From assembly GCF_900217235.1 (NCBI RefSeq), contig NZ_LT907975.1, positions 1,159,501-1,223,500 of the forward strand: a DNA stretch of 64,000 bases, read 5' to 3'. This DNA comes from Pseudodesulfovibrio profundus (GTDB taxonomy: Bacteria > Desulfobacterota > Desulfovibrionia > Desulfovibrionales > Desulfovibrionaceae). Shown in pieces: positions 9,000 through 17,323 of this stretch (position 1 is the stretch's first letter; each line of letters begins with the position of its first letter). The translations under genes were made by a program, and so were the position numbers. The notes under the pieces are model-generated. The model saw only the letters and a program-made list of their open reading frames with translations. It ran no database searches and was not told the origin of the DNA.

Positions 9000-9278
9000 A
9001 TGACAAAGAGCAGCAAAAGACGGAAACATTCGGACAAGTTTAAGGCCAAGGTCGCACTTGAGGCGATTCGTGGCGTGAAGACGCTTGCGCAACTGGCTGC
9101 GGAGTACAAAGTGCACCCCAATCAGATTTCCACGTGGAAGCGGCAGCTCCTTGAGAATGTCGATGACATCTTTTCCAGTGGCAAGAAAGCCAAAAGCCAG
9201 GAGGAGATAACCGCACCGTTATTTGAGGAGATCGGTCGGCTCAAGATGGACATCAAGTGGCTTGAAAAAAAGTTGTAA
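9000..9278 (+). CDS. ISb OrfA (IS3-family HTH protein)
   Basis: A 92-residue HTH_Tnp_1-type protein (SDKFKAKVALEAIRG… KVHPNQISTWKRQ) with a C-terminal helix (FEEIGRLKMDIKWLEKKL) typical of the OrfA dimerisation segment. A ribosome site GGAAGGA lies 5 bases upstream of ATG 9,000. orfB starts 14 bp after its stop in another frame. Confidence 0.92.
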   Translation: MTKSSKRRKHSDKFKAKVALEAIRGVKTLAQLAAEYKVHPNQISTWKRQLLENVDDIFSSGKKAKSQEEITAPLFEEIGRLKMDIKWLEKKL

Positions 9279-9292
9279 GCCTGCCGCTTGAG

Positions 9293-10120
9293 GTGCGCCG
9301 CCAGTGGATCAAACCAGATCGGGAGTATTCCATCCGGCGGCAATGCAAGTTGGCAGGCATTTCCCGTTCGGGATTTTACTACAAGCCTGTAGCCGAATCC
9401 GATGAAAATTTGGCCCTGATGCGTCTGATCGACGAGCAGTACCTGCGTCAGCCTGATTACGGCTCGCCGCGCATGACAGATTGGCTGAGGACACAAGGGC
9501 ATCAGGTCAACCACAAGCGGGTTGAGCGACTGATGCAGATGATGGGCTTGCAGGCCATTACTCCAGGGCCGCATACGAGTGTCCCCAACCCGGAGCATCC
9601 CGTGTTTCCTTATCTGCTGAAAGGAGTTGCCATTGAACGAAAAAATCAAGTCTGGAGCGCTGATATCACCTACATCCCCATGCAGCGCGGCTTTCTGTAC
9701 CTGGTGGCAGTGATAGACTGGTGGAGCCGCTTCGTGCTGGCTTGGGAGCTATCGAACTCGATGGATAGTTCTTTCTGCGTGGATGCGCTCAACAAGGCTT
9801 TGCGCATCTCTACGCCGGAGGTGTTCAACACGGACCAGGGAGCGCAGTTCACGAGTCGTGAATTTACCGGAGTTCTGCAGAGCAAGGGAATTGCAATCAG
9901 CATGGACGGCAAAGGTCGCGCAATCGACAACGTCTTCATTGAGCGGCTGTGGTGGACGGTGAAATATGAGGATATTTACCCCAGGGCGTACTGTGATGGG
10001 ATCGAGCTATACCATGGGCTTACGCGCTATTTTCGGTACTACAACGAGGAGCGCGGTCATTCGTCGTTGGACAAAAGAACTCCCGCTGACGTATACAGGG
10101 GCAACTTGAATGTTCATTGA
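9293..10120 (+). CDS. ISb transposase OrfB (IS3 family)
   Basis: A 275-residue DDE transposase starting at GTG 9,293. It has an HTH_21-type N-terminal region (YSIRRQCKLAGISRSGFYY), and the catalytic residues lie in WSADITYIPMQRG (Asp), FNTDQGAQF (Asp) and NVFIERLWWTVK (Glu). It is homologous to, but clearly different from, the ISa OrfB. No internal stop or frameshift is seen, so the enzyme could be active even though the surrounding mod gene is destroyed. Confidence 0.92.
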   Translation: MRRQWIKPDREYSIRRQCKLAGISRSGFYYKPVAESDENLALMRLIDEQYLRQPDYGSPRMTDWLRTQGHQVNHKRVERLMQMMGLQAITPGPHTSVPNPEHPVFPYLLKGVAIERKNQVWSADITYIPMQRGFLYLVAVIDWWSRFVLAWELSNSMDSSFCVDALNKALRISTPEVFNTDQGAQFTSREFTGVLQSKGIAISMDGKGRAIDNVFIERLWWTVKYEDIYPRAYCDGIELYHGLTRYFRYYNEERGHSSLDKRTPADVYRGNLNVH

Positions 10121-10129
10121 CTTGGCTCG

Positions 10130-10202
10130 TAGCCGTTGCTCCGCTCCGCCCTCGGCCCTTCGGGCCGCCCCTACGGGGACGGGCTACGCTCCACAACGGC
10201 TA
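10130..10202. repeat. Long imperfect palindrome in the 3' tail of ISb
   Basis: TAGCCGTTG (10,130-10,138) pairs with CAACGGCTA (10,194-10,202). The GC-rich interior holds a further hairpin around GGCCCTTCGGGCC. It lies 10 bp after the orfB stop and inside the element. It may act as a transcription or transfer-blocking structure or be a remnant of another insertion; the role is unknown. Confidence 0.6.
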
Positions 10203-10430
10203 TGGCGACCCGCCTCCTCGGAGGCACAAACTCGGACGCCGGGCTCCACCTTAAAAAGACCGATCAGTGGTCCAAAGGATGGGGGGAGGCGCACTTGCCC
10301 CCTCCTTTTTTTCATTTCATGTCCCTTTGGGCTTTTCCTGGCTGGACAGTGGCGGCCCGTGTGGCGGCGGTGGTATATTCGTGGAAACGGATTGCGGTAA
10401 GTCGGTGGTCCAAAAGGAGGCAGTATCAAT

Positions 10431-10640
10431 GTGACATTTTCAAAGCATGCTGATACCCGCATGTGTGAACGGGGGATTCCCACACCTACCGCCCTTGCGT
10501 GCGTAGCAAGTGGCGAGAAAAGCCCTGGGAGGCTGGGCGCAACCAGGCATTATTTGATGGGGTACACGGCCGTGACCGTGCCGTGGAGGAACGGGGGAAT
10601 ACGGGGCGTGACGGTGTATGGAGGCCCGCCATGGGATTGA
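10431..10640 (+). CDS. Small DUF4258-like protein
   Basis: 69 residues starting at GTG 10,431 with a perfect AGGAGG 10 bases upstream. The opening TFSKHADTRMCERGIP resembles the DUF4258 signature (a histidine then an E-R-G turn), a small fold seen in toxin-like and plasmid-borne proteins. It ends inside the start region of a second small frame (ATG 10,631), suggesting coupled translation. It lies just outside the right end of ISb in DNA of higher GC than the flanking AT-rich paralogue genes. The assignment to DUF4258 is from motif memory and is moderate. Confidence 0.55.
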   Translation: MTFSKHADTRMCERGIPTPTALACVASGEKSPGRLGATRHYLMGYTAVTVPWRNGGIRGVTVYGGPPWD

Positions 10641-10813
10641 TTGGAACGTCGGAGCCGTGGTTGGCCGTGTCGAATCGTCGACTGAACCGGTTCCGTGATA
10701 TGCGGCGGGAAGTCCCCGCCTGTCACCAGGGGCGGCACTGGGAGCAAACCAACGCGCTAAAAGTCGGAACACCACTGACTAGGGAACATCACCCGTTGCG
10801 TGATCTGATTTGA
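10631..10813 (+). CDS. Small hypothetical protein coupled to the DUF4258-like gene
   Basis: A 60-residue frame with GGAGG six bases upstream of ATG 10,631, overlapping the preceding gene by 10 bases. Its stop codon forms the base of a terminator hairpin. The product is basic and hydrophilic with no recognised domain. The ribosome site, overlap and terminator together support a real second cistron, perhaps an antitoxin-like partner, but no homology is recognised. Confidence 0.45.
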   Translation: MGLIGTSEPWLAVSNRRLNRFRDMRREVPACHQGRHWEQTNALKVGTPLTREHHPLRDLI

Positions 10814-10838
10814 GGCCCTTCGGGGCCTCTTCTCGTTT
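10812..10838 (+). terminator. Intrinsic terminator after the small two-gene unit
   Basis: A 7-bp GC-rich stem with a TTCG tetraloop (GAGGCCC-TTCG-GGGCCTC, 10,812-10,829) is followed by TTCTCGTTTT. It overlaps the stop codon of the second small gene and fits termination of the plus-strand unit. Confidence 0.75.
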
Positions 10839-10904
10839 TATCACTTGACCGCAATGTAGTCAGGAGGAGGCCAATCGTTTGCTGGTAATACTGTGACTGA
10901 ATTG

Positions 10905-11753
10905 TCATTTATCGAGAAAATCCTGTATTGTATTGAAATAGAGGGAGTCGGAGTTGGTGTGGCTTTCTTCTTCGTTGAAATCATGAAGTTTTATAGTTCT
11001 TGGATTCAATAGTTCTCCGGAATATTTTTTATAGTTGTAAGGCATGATTGCTCTATGTATTCGTGGCAGATTATTTTTATTCACAAAATTTACATAGTCT
11101 ATTTCTTCTATTTTTCCAGTTATGTAAAGTTTGAATTGTAAAATGTTCGCATGAGCAATATTATACTTTTCATAATTTCCGATGTCATTTTTTATAGTTA
11201 CATATTCCCATTTATCAAAAAATTTTTTAGTGTAATTGATGAGTTTTGTGCCTTGTGACATATAGTGATATGCGGATTTTGAATCATATAGTAGAACATA
11301 AAGGATGTTTTTATTTTTTTGAGAAAGTCTGCAATGAAGCGCTTTCGCTATCCCATGTGCAGTACATTTGTTTTCAAGAGATTTGATTCGTGTTTCAACG
11401 AGGTAAAGCAAACTATCCAGCTCAAAAAAATCCAACTTTTCTATTTTCTTTAATATTTGCTCAGGGTTGAATGGAGGTTTTCCCCTAAGTCCTGCCTTTC
11501 TGGCGGCTTCAGTGACAGATTTATATTTTCCTCGCTGTAGAAGCGTCAAGTGAGCTGGGGCATCCCGTTTAAGTCGACCAATCCAATACTCCCTACTATT
11601 TCCTGTAGGTGACTTTTTAATTTTATCCTTATCAATCTTGACGCCTTCATCTTTGTGTTTTGTGGCGTTTTGATTCCCCATAGGGGCTCCGACATTCCCA
11701 AGGGGGGGGCAATTAATGATTAGTTTGTCAAGTTTGTTTTTGTCCGTTGTCAT
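10905..11753 (-). CDS. Hypothetical protein P1, paralogue of P2
   Basis: 282 residues in notably AT-rich DNA. The N-terminal third carries a GAPMGNQNA-type stretch, a basic linker, then NSREYWIGRLKRDAPAHL and SVTEAARKAGLRGKPP. The latter reads like a small helical DNA-binding module seen near the N-termini of phage and plasmid proteins. The remaining 180 residues are not recognised. It shares the same opening and module with the neighbour P2, 66 bp upstream, so the pair arose by duplication. No clear Shine-Dalgarno precedes the annotated ATG, so the start is uncertain. Function unknown. Confidence 0.6.
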   Translation of the reverse strand: MTTDKNKLDKLIINCPPLGNVGAPMGNQNATKHKDEGVKIDKDKIKKSPTGNSREYWIGRLKRDAPAHLTLLQRGKYKSVTEAARKAGLRGKPPFNPEQILKKIEKLDFFELDSLLYLVETRIKSLENKCTAHGIAKALHCRLSQKNKNILYVLLYDSKSAYHYMSQGTKLINYTKKFFDKWEYVTIKNDIGNYEKYNIAHANILQFKLYITGKIEEIDYVNFVNKNNLPRIHRAIMPYNYKKYSGELLNPRTIKLHDFNEEESHTNSDSLYFNTIQDFLDK

Positions 11754-11819
11754 GGGAGTATGTGTAGAAGGTTTGGAGGTGAAGACGCCTAGTTCTGAAG
11801 GACTAAATGATTTTTTAGT

Positions 11820-12770
11820 TCAGGGACGCAGCATTTCCTCAAATACTTCTGAATGGAAATCAACGCGAACGATGCAATCATTGATACCTTGGTCGTCAAG
11901 GATGACAGGCTGAATTACATCACGGAATAAACGTTCAATGTTGATCGGCATTCTTTTGAAAGTAAATTCGAGGCATTTTAAATTCTTTGGGTCAATAGAT
12001 TTTTCACATGTGTTTTTATGTCTGATAGGAAATATTATTTTATCGATGTAGGGAAGAGAAAACTGTTTTAAAAAATATTTATATTCACTATGCATATAGC
12101 CACCTGCTAGATGTGAGTAATATATATTTACTATGTCTTGCAGTTCAAGGCCTTTACGTATCTTGTAATTGCGATTTCGAATGCTTCTAAAAATTTCAAA
12201 ATTGAATTTTCGCCCGAAATTATAAAATTTTTTTCGCACCGAAGTGTACAACAATAATTTTTCGTCTTTAAAGTGTTTTGGTCGGTCGTGTTTAATGTGT
12301 TTTAGAATGTAGAGGACGTTAATTGCTTCTTTTGAGAACTTTTCATGAAGAGCTTTGGCTACCTTGTATTGTATAGAATCTTGTTCAAAAGCTGAGAACT
12401 TTGATTCAGCAAGATAAGCTATATGTTCAAGGTCTGATATCCCCATCAGTTCAACTTTATTAAACAATTGCTTCAAACCAAAGGACGGCATTTTTTTCAG
12501 ACCAGCCTTTTTGGCGGCTTCTGCAACTGTTTTGTACACGCCTTTTTCGAGCAGCTCCAAATGTTCGGGAGCGTCTCTTTTCAGCCTTCTGATCCAATAT
12601 TCCCTGCTATTGCCGCCGGAAGTCGTCTTGGCCTTCTTCTTTTTAACCTTGACGCCGTCATCTTTGTTTTTGGCCTTTTGGGCGTTTTTATTCCCTTCGG
12701 GCGGTCCCACTCGTTTGAGGGGGCGAGAATTAATTATTAACTCGTCAAGTTCGATTTTGCTGTCACTCAT
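11820..12770 (-). CDS. Hypothetical protein P2, paralogue of P1
   Basis: 316 residues. It opens with DELIINSRPLKRVGPPEGNK, then a lysine-rich linker and the module NSREYWIRRLKRDAPEHL followed by TVAEAAKKAGLKK, aligning with P1 over about 110 residues. The C-terminal two thirds is AT-rich, diverged and unrecognised. It begins 44 bp after the sbcC stop on the same strand, so it may be co-transcribed with sbcDC. The module probably binds nucleic acid (inference). No signal peptide or membrane segment is seen. Confidence 0.6.
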   Translation of the reverse strand: MSDSKIELDELIINSRPLKRVGPPEGNKNAQKAKNKDDGVKVKKKKAKTTSGGNSREYWIRRLKRDAPEHLELLEKGVYKTVAEAAKKAGLKKMPSFGLKQLFNKVELMGISDLEHIAYLAESKFSAFEQDSIQYKVAKALHEKFSKEAINVLYILKHIKHDRPKHFKDEKLLLYTSVRKKFYNFGRKFNFEIFRSIRNRNYKIRKGLELQDIVNIYYSHLAGGYMHSEYKYFLKQFSLPYIDKIIFPIRHKNTCEKSIDPKNLKCLEFTFKRMPINIERLFRDVIQPVILDDQGINDCIVRVDFHSEVFEEMLRP

Positions 12771-12814
12771 GGAGAAAACTTGGTTTGTTGTTTTTAATGA
12801 TTATAAGGCCAATG

Positions 12815-13372
12815 TTAAACTGGGGTTAACTTGCCGCATCCAGGCCCGGATATCTGGCTTCGGCCACCGGTTTGAGGCGTTACCTGGATCTGTGTGCTGA
12901 TCCGCTCCTTCAAGGCGGGCACATGCGAAATTACGCCGATCAGCTTGCCGTCCTGCTGCAGGCCTGCGAGGGTTTCCAGGGCGGTATCGAGGGCTTCCTC
13001 GTCCAGGGTGCCGAAGCCTTCATCCAGAAACAGCGAATCCACTCGGACATTTTTACTGGCCATATGGGACAACCCAAGTGCCAGGGACAGGCTGACGATA
13101 AAGCTCTCCCCGCCGGAAAGATTCTTCGTGGACCGTATCTCCCCAGCCTGATAGTTGTCGACCACGTTGATCTCCAGGGGCTGGGCGTCGTCCCGGGCCA
13201 GCAAGTAGCGGTCAGTCATTTTCTGCAATTGCCGGTTGGCGTGACCAATCATCATCTCGAAGGTCAGACCCTGGGCAAAATTGCGGTACTTCTTACCGTC
13301 GGCGGAGCCGATTAATTCGTGCAGGTTTTCCCACCTGCGGCACTCTTTGTTCTGCGACTCGATAGCTGCCTG
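12815..13372 (-). pseudogene. sbcC: SbcC nuclease ATPase subunit, C-terminal piece (split by ISc)
   Basis: About 186 residues containing the C-terminal ATPase lobe of SbcC: the signature motif NLSGGESFIVSLSLALGL, Walker B DSLFLDEGFG and the following switch His (GVISHVPAL). It continues the frame of 14,612-17,312. Joining across one copy of the 4-bp duplication CCTG reads …ERIKEK-QAAIESQNK… with no frameshift, giving a 1,084-residue SbcC. ISc removes this lobe from the N-terminal ATPase half, so the protein is non-functional as it stands. Confidence 0.93.
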
Positions 13373-13443
13373 TGTAAAGTCCCCGTAAAGTAGGTCCATT
13401 GCCAAGTAGAGACTTCTGGCCCAAAATGGGACAGGAGTTTTGC

Positions 13444-13710
13444 ATGCGTAAATCGAAGTTCAGCGAGTACCAGATCGTCAAGATCCTGAAGGCAGTGGAA
13501 GGCGGACGAACTGTCGTCGATGTCTGCCGCGAGCACGGCGTGAGCAGCGCCACGTACTACAAGTGGAAGTCAAAGTATGGCGGCATGGAGGCATCCGATA
13601 TCCAACGGATGAAGGATCTCGAAACGGAGAACCGTAAGCTCAAGCAGATGTTCGCCGACCTCAGCCTGGAAAACATGGCGCTCAAGGATGTGATCGAAAA
13701 AAAACTCTGA
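13444..13710 (+). CDS. ISc OrfA (IS3-family HTH protein)
   Basis: 88 residues from ATG 13,444, with CAGGAG seven bases upstream. It has an HTH (FSEYQIVKILKAVEGG… YYKWKSKYGG) and a leucine-zipper-like tail (LETENRKLKQMFADLSLE). A run of eight A residues at 13,697-13,704 just before the stop is a classic slippery site. A -1 shift there enters the orfB frame as …KTLRPVQRKEF…, the expected OrfAB junction. Confidence 0.93.
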   Translation: MRKSKFSEYQIVKILKAVEGGRTVVDVCREHGVSSATYYKWKSKYGGMEASDIQRMKDLETENRKLKQMFADLSLENMALKDVIEKKL

Positions 13711-13736
13711 GGCCAGTTCAACGCAAGGAATTTGTC

Positions 13737-14585
13737 ATGCACATGGTCAACGCGTTTGAGTTGAGCTTGCGCAAGGCATGCGCGGCCATGGGCATCAGTA
13801 GGAGCTACTACGCCTACAAGCCGCATCCGCGGGACGACAGCGATGTCATCGCAGCCTTGACTGAACTGGCCGAGAAAAAGCCTACATGGGGCTTCAGTAA
13901 GCTTTTCAACGTCCTTCGACAGCAGGACAAGCCCTGGAACCACAAGAAGGTCTGGAGGGTTTACTGCCTCTTGAAAATGAACCTGAAGCGCAAGGCCAAG
14001 AAGCGGCTTCCGCAAGCCTCTCGGACGGCAGTGGCCCAACCGCTTGCGCCAAACTATTGCTGGTCGATAGATTTCATGCGGGACACGCTTTACAGCGGTC
14101 GCGTCTTCAGGACTTTCAACGCTGTAGATGATTACAACCGTGAGGCCTTGGCCGTGGAGATCGATACCAATATGCCAGCAGGACGAGTGGTAAGGGTGCT
14201 GGATCGGGTAGCCGAAGAGCGTGGCGGCTATCCCGAGAGGTTGCGAATGGACAATGGTCCAGAGTTCTCGGGGACTGTCATGGCGGCCTGGGCCGAATCG
14301 CATGGCGTGAATCTGGAGTTCATTCAGCCTGGCAAACCCACCCAGAACTCATACATCGAGCGGTTCAACCGAACCTACAGAGAAGAAGTGCTTGATTTGT
14401 ACGTGTTCAACAGCCTGAGCGAAGTTCGGGCCATTACGGAGGACTTTATCCGTGAGTACAACGAGGAACGTCCTCATGAATCCCTGGGGAATATGTCGCC
14501 GATAAATTTTGCTGCCCAAAGGGCAGGGGGTACCCCCTACCCTCTGGGCAACCCCCCGAAAACTGCCGGGAGTCTCTACCGTTAA
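13737..14585 (+). CDS. ISc transposase OrfB (IS407-like)
   Basis: 282 residues from the first ATG, although the open frame extends back to the A8 slip site. The family-typical segment RPVQRKEFV lies before this ATG, so the active form is probably the OrfAB fusion. The catalytic triad is Asp in CWSIDFMRDTL, Asp in RMDNGPEFSG and Glu in NSYIERFNRTYREEV. The C-terminal PHESLGNMSP motif is intact. Confidence 0.92.
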   Translation: MHMVNAFELSLRKACAAMGISRSYYAYKPHPRDDSDVIAALTELAEKKPTWGFSKLFNVLRQQDKPWNHKKVWRVYCLLKMNLKRKAKKRLPQASRTAVAQPLAPNYCWSIDFMRDTLYSGRVFRTFNAVDDYNREALAVEIDTNMPAGRVVRVLDRVAEERGGYPERLRMDNGPEFSGTVMAAWAESHGVNLEFIQPGKPTQNSYIERFNRTYREEVLDLYVFNSLSEVRAITEDFIREYNEERPHESLGNMSPINFAAQRAGGTPYPLGNPPKTAGSLYR

Positions 14586-14611
14586 CTGGCCCTATGAAAG
14601 GGGACTTTACA

Positions 14612-17312
14612 CCTGCTTTTCCTTTATCCGCTCTTTTGCAGCTGTATTCTCACTTAGCTTGTGCTTGAGACCGGCAATGATGTCACGCAGCTCTTTCAGG
14701 GCTTCCTCGTGTTCCTTGAGTTGGGGCTCAAGCTCTTCCAGCGACTTGTCGGTGATCTTGCGGGCCAGTTCCGTGGCCAGGCGCGTATCCCGATCCTTCT
14801 GTCTGGCTTTCAGGTCTGCTTGACGCTCATCCAGACCCTTGGCCGTGGCCGTCAACTCAGTCCGACCTTCAGAAGGCAATATGGCCGCCAGGAACTGTTC
14901 TTCATTTGAAAAGCCAACGGGCGCGAGTGCTGTGGCGAATTCATTTTCCAGCCTTGTCAGTTCGGGTTCTCGTTGGTCGATGCGTTTCTTAAGAGATTCG
15001 ACGTGGGCCTTCGTGGTATTCCAGTTTTGTTGGAGCTCATTGTGCCGTTCTCTGGCTTGCTTTTCGGCACCTTCGGCATCAGAAATCGCCTTGTTTAAAC
15101 GGCGCTCTTCATCGTCAGGATTCTTGTTGCTGTACAGTGCAGTACGCTCTTCACTTCCGGTGGCGAGTTCTTTTTTCAAGGTCGCCAGGCGTTCCAGCTT
15201 TTCGGTCAGGGCGGTGCTTTGAGTTTCGATAACCGCATCCTGCCGCTTCACCTCGCTGTCGATATCGGCAATCTGTTTCTCGATGTCCGCCTTGTTCTTG
15301 ACCTGGGCCTGCCACGCCTCCAGCCGCTTCTTAAGTGATTCGATCAGTGATGAAATGTCCGTTTCAGGGATGTCCGCAATACCAAGCGGCTGGAGTTTCG
15401 TAGTGACTGCTTGCCTGCGCTGCGCAAAATCGGTACGCAGTTTCACTAGGCCGTCCTTCACCTCGGCCAGAGCTTTCTCGGCAGCCTTCTTGTCATTAAC
15501 TGCTGCTGAATCTAGATTTTCAGCCTCTGCCAGTTTTTTTCGGGCCAGGCTTTCAGCTTCTTCGAGTCTCTTGATGGAGGCTTCCTGATTCTCGGCTTTG
15601 CTGATCAGCCTGGTCAGGGCGTTGATCTTTTGTTCGGTTTCATCGGGGACAGGGACATTCCCTTCCGCGAAGGGGTGTTCGATTGCGCCGCAAAGAGGAC
15701 AGGGGTTGCCGTCTTCCAGCTTTGCCCGGTGATCTTCAAGCTCCGCAATTTTTGTCAAGAAGGCCATTTCACGCAGCAGGGTTTCCTTCTCGGTGCGGTA
15801 TTCCCGCAATAAGCGGTCTCCCAGCAGTTGGCTCAAGGCATCCTTGCCCTGCTGAAGATGTTTTGAGGCACCCTCCAGTTCCTGCTTCCGAATGCCTGAT
15901 TGTTTTTGACGGTCACCGAGTGACGTTGCCGCCAGTTCCAGAGCCGTCTTGGCCGTTTCTTGAGCGGCCTCCTTTTGAACGATTTCATTTTGTTTGGAGA
16001 GCAGGCCGCTCAACTGCTCTTCAACCCCAGTCAGACCCCTAATCAACCATTCATCCTGTGCATGATCCTTGATGTAGCCGCCCACAAGCTCTAGCGTCTC
16101 ATGAGCCTTGGATCGTTTTTCCTGCTCTTCGAGCCGGGCTTTTTTGTCTGCATCAATCTTTGCAGCGTCCTTCTTGCAGCCCTCATCACCTTCCAAAACA
16201 GCTTTTTTCTGATCGGCAAGTTTCTGATCCAGGGAGCGAACCTTCTGCAATGTAAGCGCGGCCGCTTTCAGCTCTTCTTTTGCCCTGGCGGTTTGTTGCT
16301 CAGCCGATTTCAGTATCCCGGCCTGTTCCTTTGCGGAGGATTCGATTTCAGGAAGAGCATCTACTTCGGTTTTCAATGCAGTTCTGTCATCCGTCTGCTG
16401 CTTACGGGTGGCGGTGAGCGTCGCGTATGCGCCGTCCAGTGAGGCGGCATTCAAAGCCCGGCCCAGCTTTTCACGATCCGGCTTGAACGCCTCGATATCG
16501 CTTTGCAGCTTGCGCGCCTCGTCAGCCAGGTCGCCGATTTCCTTCTTCAACCCATTGATGGTGGTGAGCCAAGTAATGGCTTTCCCGGTCTCAGAAGATT
16601 TAGCCGCAAGGTCTGTCTCTTCGTTTTGCTTTGTCTCGAGTGCCTGTCCAATCTCTTGTTCCTGCTCCGGCTCAAGAATCACGATGCCTGCAGTATCAGC
16701 CAGGAGCAGGTTCAGCTTGTCCCGCTCCTCGCGCTGACGTTCATGGACACGGATGGATATCTTGCTGTAGATTTCTGTGCCCGTTATCTGCTCCAGAATC
16801 GGAGCCCGATCATCCTGTGCCGCTTGAAGGAATGCGGCGAAGCCACCCTGGGCCAGTAACATGGAACGGGTGAAACGATGAAAGTCCATGCCGGTAGCCG
16901 ACTCGATCTGGTTGGCTACACCTCTGATCTTGGATTCAAAGATATCGCCGGAATCGGCATTGGCGATTTCGTGTTTTGGAGCTTGGAGTTCGCCATCCGG
17001 CTTCTTGCGTGCCCGGTGTTGGCTCCAGTGACAGCGGTAACGCCCGGTCTGGGTTTCGAAGGTCGCCTCGGCAAAGCATTCGCCGGTCTGGCGGGACATG
17101 ATTTCATTTCCGCTCTTGGTGACCTTGTTCAAGCGCGGCGTCCGCCCGTAAAGGGCGAGGCAAATAGCATCGAGGATGGTGGTTTTCCCCGCGCCGGTGG
17201 GACCGGTGATGGCGAAGATGCCGTCAGACGCGAAGGCCGGATGCATCAGGTCGATTTGCCATTCGCCGACCAGTGAGTTTAGATTCTTAAAGCGTACCTG
17301 CAGTATTCTCAT
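14612..17312 (-). pseudogene. sbcC: SbcC, N-terminal piece with Walker A and zinc hook
   Basis: About 900 residues of the SMC-like ATPase subunit of the SbcCD nuclease. The N-terminal lobe has Walker A GPTGAGKTTILDAI (about 36-49) and a Q-loop region, followed by long coiled coils meeting at a zinc hook NPCPLCG (about residue 540). The gene starts 11 bp after the sbcD stop. ISc truncates it at codon ~900. SbcCD cleaves hairpins and protein-blocked DNA ends; here, beside restriction genes, it may have served DNA processing in the island. Excision of ISc would restore it. Confidence 0.93.
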
Positions 17313-17323
17313 CGACAGCCTCT

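Larger units (their letters stand above)
8928..10293 (+). mobile_element. ISb, IS3-family insertion sequence (about 1,366 bp)
   Basis: Two inverted-repeat blocks are visible: outer TGCGCYTYCCCCC (8,928 and its complement ending 10,293) and inner GGACCACYG…TTAAGGTGGAG. The element starts TG and ends CA as expected for IS3. The plus strand carries orfA and orfB. Flanking trinucleotides differ (CTC left, CTT right) and the right flank does not continue mod. The element therefore marks a rearrangement junction rather than a simple insertion. The exact ends are less certain than for the other elements. Confidence 0.82.
13373..14611 (+). mobile_element. ISc, IS3-family (IS407-like) insertion sequence, 1,239 bp
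   Basis: Terminal inverted repeats TGTAAAGTCCCC are at both ends, with further matching bases to about position 40 (GTAGAGACT). A perfect 4-bp target duplication CCTG flanks the element (13,369-13,372 and 14,612-14,615), the length typical of the IS407 subgroup. It lies in opposite orientation to sbcC, which it interrupts. Orf frames are intact. Confidence 0.96.

Noticed and set aside
10401-10411. A third end of ISb (GGTGGTCC close to the DUF4258-like gene)
   Set aside because: It resembles the inner repeat GGACCACC over about nine bases only, with no second repeat block. The pair at 8,928 and 10,293 explains the element better.
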